A stretch of 10,190 bases of DNA from Limnohabitans sp. (GTDB taxonomy: Bacteria > Pseudomonadota > Gammaproteobacteria > Burkholderiales > Burkholderiaceae_C), in NCBI GenBank assembly GCA_009693225.1, contig SHXP01000065.1, positions 1-10,190 of the forward strand, given 5' to 3'. The stretch's first letter is position 1; every line of letters begins with the position of its first letter. Below, piece by piece: positions 6,961 through 10,190 of this stretch. Position numbers and translations under genes: made by a program. The notes beneath the pieces were generated by a model. That model was not told where the DNA came from. It saw only the letters and a list, made by a program, of their open reading frames with translations, and searched no databases.

Positions 6961-6989
6961 ATTATCCGCTGGCAGCGCGTCAATGCGAA
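6961..6989 (-). promoter_or_regulatory. Candidate sigma70 promoter for dsbB
   Basis: On the minus strand TTCGCA (plus 6984-6989; 4 of 6 to TTGACA) and GATAAT (plus 6961-6966; 5 of 6 to TATAAT) are separated by exactly 17 bases. Transcription would start near 6953 and give a leader of about 25 bases before the dsbB ATG. Confidence 0.5.
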
Positions 6990-6990
6990 G

Positions 6991-7014
6991 ACCCTGCCAT
7001 GAACGGCAAAGGGT
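6991..7014. other. Small imperfect hairpin in the dsbB-yggX gap
   Basis: ACCCT (6991-6995) pairs with AGGGT (7010-7014), and GCC with GGC (7005-7007), around a six-base loop and a two-base bulge. It lies between the dsbB promoter and yggX and has no U-run, so it is not a standard terminator. It could be an operator or chance. The only -10-like box for yggX is TACAGT (7029-7034), with no partner -35. Confidence 0.25.
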
Positions 7015-7066
7015 GATCCAAAGCTTGCTACAGTCACGGCTTTGTCTGACACACGCAAGGATTTTC

Positions 7067-7342
7067 ATGGCACGCACAGTTCACTGCATCAAACTGGAAA
7101 AAGAGGCCGAAGGCTTGGACTTCCCGCCCTACCCCGGCGACCTCGGTAAACGCATCTGGGAAAACGTCAGCAAAGACGCCTGGGCCGCCTGGCTGAAACA
7201 CCAGACCATGCTGGTCAACGAAAACCGACTGAACCTGGCCGATCTGCGCGCCCGCCAGTATTTGGCACGCCAGATGGAAAACCATTTTTTCGGCGACGGC
7301 GCTGACGCAGCACAAGGCTACGTGCCTCCGCCTGCCGCCTGA
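7067..7342 (+). CDS. yggX: Probable Fe(2+)-trafficking / oxidative damage protection protein YggX
   Basis: YggX is a small cytoplasmic protein that protects iron-sulfur enzymes from oxidative damage and is thought to handle labile Fe(II). The 91 residues begin MARTVHCIKLEKEAEG, keep the family's single key cysteine at position 7, and continue with DFPPYPGDLGKRIWENVSKD, then AWAAWLKHQTMLVNENRLNL, closely paralleling E. coli YggX (91 residues). The chosen ATG at 7067 has an AAGG ribosome site at 7057-7060, six bases upstream. A longer frame from 6983 adds a non-conserved leader with no family similarity and was not used. The stop is nine bases before the MnmC-like gene, so the two are probably cotranscribed. 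Confidence 0.96.
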   Translation: MARTVHCIKLEKEAEGLDFPPYPGDLGKRIWENVSKDAWAAWLKHQTMLVNENRLNLADLRARQYLARQMENHFFGDGADAAQGYVPPPAA

Positions 7343-7351
7343 TTTTTTGCA

Positions 7352-8560
7352 ATGAGTCTGGACAAGCGCTGCATTGTCATCGGCGCCGGTGTCGCCGGCG
7401 CAGCCTGCGCACGTGCCCTGGTCGACAGGGGCTGGCAGGTCAAGCTGCTGGACATCGCCAAAGACCCATGCACAGCGGCCTCCGGCGTGCCTGTGGGCGT
7501 GGTGTCCTGCCACGCATCGCCAGACGACAACCCTTTGTCGCAACTCACCCGCGCCGGTTTGCAAGCAACCGTCGCCTTTGCCAGGGCGCATTTGATCGAG
7601 GGACAGGATTGGTCTGCCTGCGGCGTATTGGAAAGACGCAGCGCTGATTCAAACCATACCAAAAAACCCTGGCAGGAAACCGCGCAATACAGTGTGTGGT
7701 TTTCTCACGTGCAACTGGCAAAGCCGGCGCAACTGAAAGAAGCCGGTTTAAGCGGAGAGGCCTCAAACGACCTGTGGCAGCCGCAAGGCGCCTGGATCAA
7801 ACCGCTGGCGCTGGTACGCGCACTGTTGAGCAGCGACGACATCCTGTTCCTAGGCTTGTACGAAGTCGAGAGCATGCAACAAAGCCAGGCCACCGGCGAA
7901 TGGGTGTTGCGCATCAAACACCATATTCCCATCCCCGGCTTGGGCAGCTCGTTCACTTACACCAGCGAATCCGCCCCGCACGTGGTGCTGGCCACGGGCG
8001 CGCAGACACCGGATTTTTTGAACCAGGTCTTGTATGAGCCTGACATGGGCTTGCATCCGATTGCCGGGCAAGTCTCCTGGGGCTTGCAAGATGCTTCAGT
8101 CAGCCAACGCTTGCCGCGCTTTGCAGTGAACGGACACGGCAGCTTTTTGGCGCATGTGCCCACGGCAGACGGGCCTGCCTGGTACACGGGATCCACGTTT
8201 GACAGACACCAGTCGCATTTGCTTGCGTCTGACGAGGCGCATGCGAACAACCGGCAACGACTCAGCGAATTGCTGCCTGCCGTGGCCGACACGCTGACAT
8301 CGCAATGGAATGACCCGGCTCAGATCCGGGCATGGAACGGCGTGCGCTGCGCCTCCGTCAACCGTTTGCCCAAACTCGGGCCGCTGGATGAACAACGCCT
8401 CCCGGGTTTGCATATGTTGTCTGCACTGGGCTCGCGCGGGCTGACGCTGGCCTTGCTGTGCGCGCAGGCCGTGGCCGACCGTATCGAGGGCAAGCCGCCG
8501 GCGCTGTCAGATGCACTGCTTAAAGCCATGCAGTGCGAATTGCCGGCGCCGGACCAATGA
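7352..8560 (+). CDS. mnmC: FAD-dependent oxidoreductase, MnmC C-terminal-domain (MnmC2) like
   Basis: The MnmC FAD domain removes the carboxymethyl group from cmnm5s2U34 in tRNA to give nm5s2U, which the MnmD domain then methylates. This 402-residue protein opens with CIVIGAGVAGAACARAL, a dinucleotide-binding fold with G-x-G-x-x-G at 11-16. ASGVPVGVVSCHASPDDNPL (from about 43) corresponds to MnmC's ASGN-x-x-GA-x-YP-x-hS. QPQGAWIKPLALVRALL fits YPQGGWLCPAELTRNVL. The C-terminus has GVRCASVNRLPKLG (from 330) and ALGSRGLTLALLCAQAVADR (from 358), the strongest MnmC signatures. There is no N-terminal methyltransferase; yggX lies directly upstream, so this is a stand-alone domain. A related glycine-oxidase/DAO-family enzyme is the alternative. 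No Shine-Dalgarno is seen, consistent with coupling to yggX. Its TGA abuts the metY stop. Confidence 0.72.
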   Translation: MSLDKRCIVIGAGVAGAACARALVDRGWQVKLLDIAKDPCTAASGVPVGVVSCHASPDDNPLSQLTRAGLQATVAFARAHLIEGQDWSACGVLERRSADSNHTKKPWQETAQYSVWFSHVQLAKPAQLKEAGLSGEASNDLWQPQGAWIKPLALVRALLSSDDILFLGLYEVESMQQSQATGEWVLRIKHHIPIPGLGSSFTYTSESAPHVVLATGAQTPDFLNQVLYEPDMGLHPIAGQVSWGLQDASVSQRLPRFAVNGHGSFLAHVPTADGPAWYTGSTFDRHQSHLLASDEAHANNRQRLSELLPAVADTLTSQWNDPAQIRAWNGVRCASVNRLPKLGPLDEQRLPGLHMLSALGSRGLTLALLCAQAVADRIEGKPPALSDALLKAMQCELPAPDQ

Positions 8561-9832
8561 TTAAACCGCTGCCAAAGCCTGGTTCAAGTCATCTTTCAAA
8601 TCGTCAATATGCTCGATGCCGACGCACAAACGCACGGTGTCTTCCGTCACGCCGGATTTGACCAGCTCCTCCGGTGTCAACTGGCGGTGCGTGGTTGAAG
8701 CAGGATGGGTTGCCAGCGAGCGCACATCACCGATATTGACCAGGCGGGTGAACAATTGCAGCGCATCCAGGAAACGTGCGCCGCCTTCGCGCCCGCCTTC
8801 AACACCGAATGTCAGCAAGCCAGAAGCTTTGCCGCCCATGTATTTTTTGACCAATGCGTGGTCAGGGTGATCCGTTAAGCCGGCGTAATTCACCCGCTTG
8901 ACCTTGGCGTTCTGGCGCAAATGCTGGGCCACTGCCAGCGTGTTGTCGCAAATACGATCCATGCGCAAAGCCAGCGTTTCTATGCCTTGCAATATGAGAA
9001 ATGCATTGAAGGGAGAGATGGCGGCACCGGTATTGCGCAACGGGACGACACGCGCGCGACCTATGAAGGCTGCCGGGCCGAGGGCTTCGGTGTAAACCAC
9101 GCCGTGGTAACTGACGTCGGGCTCGTTCAAACGCTTGAAGCGGGCTTTGTGCTCGGCCCAGGGGAATTTGCCTGAATCGATGATGGCGCCGCCGATGCTG
9201 TTGCCATGGCCCCCCAGGTATTTGGTGAGCGACTGCACCACGATGTCCGCACCGTGTTCGATAGGACGGCACAGGTAAGGGCTGGGCACAGTGTTGTCAA
9301 CAATCAAGGGGATGCCGTGTTTGTGGGCGATGGCAGCCATGGCTGCAATATCAGTGATATTGCCCTGAGGGTTACCCAGAGACTCCACATAAATGGCTTT
9401 GGTTTTGCCGTCGATCAAGGGCTCGAACGCGGACGGGTTGCGGTAATCGGCAAAACGCGTTTCGATACCGAACTGCGGCAAGGTGTGGGCAAACAGGTTG
9501 TAGGTGCCGCCGTACAAGGCGCTGGACGACACAATGTTGTCGCCTGCCTCAGCAATGGTTTGAATCGCGTAGGTGGTGGCGGATTGGCCCGAAGCCACTG
9601 CCAGTGCGGCAATGCCGCCTTCAAGCGCCGCCACACGTTCCTCCAGCACAGACTGGGTCGGGTTCATAATGCGGGTGTAAATGTTGCCCGCCACTTTCAA
9701 ATCAAACAAATCCGCTCCATGCTGTGCGCTGTCGAACGCATAGGCCACAGTCTGATAAATGGGAGGCACTACTGCTTTGGTCACCGGGTCAGGTTTGTAG
9801 CCGGCGTGAACGGCAAGAGTTTCGATTTTCAT
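8561..9832 (-). CDS. metY: O-acetylhomoserine sulfhydrylase (aminocarboxypropyltransferase) MetY
   Basis: MetY is a cytoplasmic PLP enzyme of the Cys/Met-metabolism family that makes homocysteine from O-acetylhomoserine and sulfide in methionine synthesis. Numbered from the upstream ATG at 9844, it shows YTRIMNPT (56-63, phosphate-binding Tyr/Arg of the neighbouring subunit), ASGQSATTYA (84-93), the YGGTYNLF loop (111-118), IVDNT (181-185, cofactor Asp) and SLTKYLGGHG with the Schiff-base lysine at 208. The C-terminus has SLATHPASTTHRQL and SVGIEH-like CVGIEH. The length (423 or 427 residues) suits the MetY branch. The second ATG (9832-9830) is chosen because GGAG sits six bases before it and the protein then begins MKIETLAVHAGY, the usual start. 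The first ATG at 9844 lacks a ribosome site. It is divergent from a TauE/SafE-type permease, consistent with a sulfur-assimilation context. Confidence 0.95.
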   Translation of the reverse strand: MKIETLAVHAGYKPDPVTKAVVPPIYQTVAYAFDSAQHGADLFDLKVAGNIYTRIMNPTQSVLEERVAALEGGIAALAVASGQSATTYAIQTIAEAGDNIVSSSALYGGTYNLFAHTLPQFGIETRFADYRNPSAFEPLIDGKTKAIYVESLGNPQGNITDIAAMAAIAHKHGIPLIVDNTVPSPYLCRPIEHGADIVVQSLTKYLGGHGNSIGGAIIDSGKFPWAEHKARFKRLNEPDVSYHGVVYTEALGPAAFIGRARVVPLRNTGAAISPFNAFLILQGIETLALRMDRICDNTLAVAQHLRQNAKVKRVNYAGLTDHPDHALVKKYMGGKASGLLTFGVEGGREGGARFLDALQLFTRLVNIGDVRSLATHPASTTHRQLTPEELVKSGVTEDTVRLCVGIEHIDDLKDDLNQALAAV

Positions 9833-9904
9833 TGGATTCTCCATGTGTAATTAATTGGTGAGCTCATTGTCTTCGAGTCTTGGCGGAATTCCTACAAATA
9901 ATCT

Positions 9905-9933
9905 GTTCTATCCATATAGCTTCAGGTTGTAAA
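9905..9933 (-). promoter_or_regulatory. Candidate sigma70 promoter for metY
   Basis: On the minus strand TTTACA (plus 9928-9933; 5 of 6 to consensus) and TAGAAC (plus 9905-9910; 4 of 6) are spaced by 17 bases. Transcription would start near 9898, leaving a leader of about 65 bases before the metY ATG at 9832. That is short for a SAM riboswitch, and no such fold is evident. Confidence 0.45.
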
Positions 9934-10047
9934 AGGCGGGTAACTGTTCAGTTGCCTGGTTTATCAAATGCAAATAGCCAATGAATATATATATCCAACT
10001 AATTAATCGTATGAATATTCAGCCAGTCAACCTATAGTGTTGCCCTT
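9934..10047 (+). promoter_or_regulatory. AT-rich control region for the TauE/SafE-type gene, with repeat and palindrome
   Basis: This is the most AT-rich stretch outside the left edge. It carries ATGAATAT twice (9981-9988 and 10011-10018), exactly 30 bases apart or about three helical turns. The second copy lies within a perfect 10-base palindrome, TGAATATTCA (10012-10021). TATAGT (10033-10038) is a good -10 box only nine bases before the ATG. A -35 would fall on the palindrome and is poor, as expected for an activated promoter. LysR-type sulfur regulators such as CysB bind AT-rich sites of this kind, but which regulator acts here is not shown. Confidence 0.4.
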
Positions 10048-10190
10048 ATGGAAAATTTCTCATTCGCTTTTGTCATTGCCGGTTTCGTCGTCGGTTTGAT
10101 TGTGGGGCTGACCGGTGTCGGCGGCGGTTCGCTCATGACACCCTTGCTGATTTTCGGCTTCGGCATCAAGCCTGCCCTGGCGGTCGGCAC
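10048..10190 (+). CDS. TauE/SafE family permease (probable sulfite/anion exporter), 5' part only
   Basis: The frame from ATG 10048 runs off the right edge after 47 codons. It reads MENFSFAFVIAGFVVGLIVG, then LTGVGGGSLMTPLLIFGFGI and KPALAVG. The first hydrophobic helix is followed by the GVGGGSLMTP(L) loop, the hallmark of the TauE/SafE (DUF81) family of membrane carriers that move sulfite, sulfoacetate and related anions. The conserved 'G-h-KP-x-x-A-VG' segment follows as expected. No Shine-Dalgarno is clear, and the promoter -10 candidate is only nine bases upstream, so the leader is very short. Divergence from metY fits a sulfur role. Substrate and full length cannot be judged from the fragment. 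Confidence 0.88.
   Translation, partial: MENFSFAFVIAGFVVGLIVGLTGVGGGSLMTPLLIFGFGIKPALAVG

Noticed and set aside
6983..7066. Upstream start that would lengthen YggX by 28 residues
   Set aside because: The added residues are not part of the family, whereas the ATG at 7067 has an AAGG ribosome site and gives the canonical 91-residue protein.
8862..9272. 136-codon second minus-strand frame inside metY
   Set aside because: It is an alternative frame of the PLP enzyme gene, Arg-rich and without domain signals.
9833..9844. Upstream ATG for metY at 9844
   Set aside because: It has no ribosome site before it, and its own codons contain the GGAG that serves the ATG at 9832. It adds only four residues.

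Overview
The window looks like a chromosomal segment of a betaproteobacterium in the order Burkholderiales, most likely near the Comamonadaceae (Rhodoferax/Polaromonas-like). The reasons are the wording of the ArgA, HrpA, MetY and DsbB proteins, the moderately high GC with GC-rich third positions, and the housekeeping neighbourhood. This placement comes from memory of the families, not from a search.

Layout. Bases 1-176 are a visibly AT-rich tail of a + strand gene that enters from the left. It is interrupted by an in-frame amber codon and looks foreign to the rest of the window. Bases 194-4252 (- strand) encode HrpA, a long DEAH-box RNA helicase. Its gene carries two nearly identical 56-base palindromic elements, read in frame as extra protein. 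From 4327 the + strand holds a VapB-type antitoxin, an overlapping VapC-type PIN toxin that lacks one catalytic acidic residue, and argA three bases later. argA overlaps the end of the convergent dsbB by 10 bases. Divergent from dsbB is a + strand pair, yggX and a stand-alone MnmC2-like FAD oxidoreductase. The latter ends directly against the stop of the convergent metY (- strand). An AT-rich, 215-base divergent control region separates metY from the start of a TauE/SafE-type permease that runs off the right edge.

How it works together. Most genes are housekeeping: RNA helicase, arginine synthesis (ArgA), disulfide formation (DsbB), iron trafficking/oxidative protection (YggX), tRNA wobble-uridine modification (MnmC-like) and sulfur assimilation (MetY, probable sulfite/sulfonate-type permease). 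The accessory content is the AT-rich broken tail, the in-frame palindromes inside hrpA, and the toxin-antitoxin pair that now forms the 5' part of the argA transcription unit. There is no rRNA, tRNA, CRISPR array or recognisable transposase gene. No stretch over 300 bases lacks a gene; the longest gap (9833-10047) is described as a regulatory region.

The signals most worth following are the in-frame palindromic repeats in hrpA, which behave like protein-coding REP elements, and the apparently catalytically dead VapC retained as a leader of argA.
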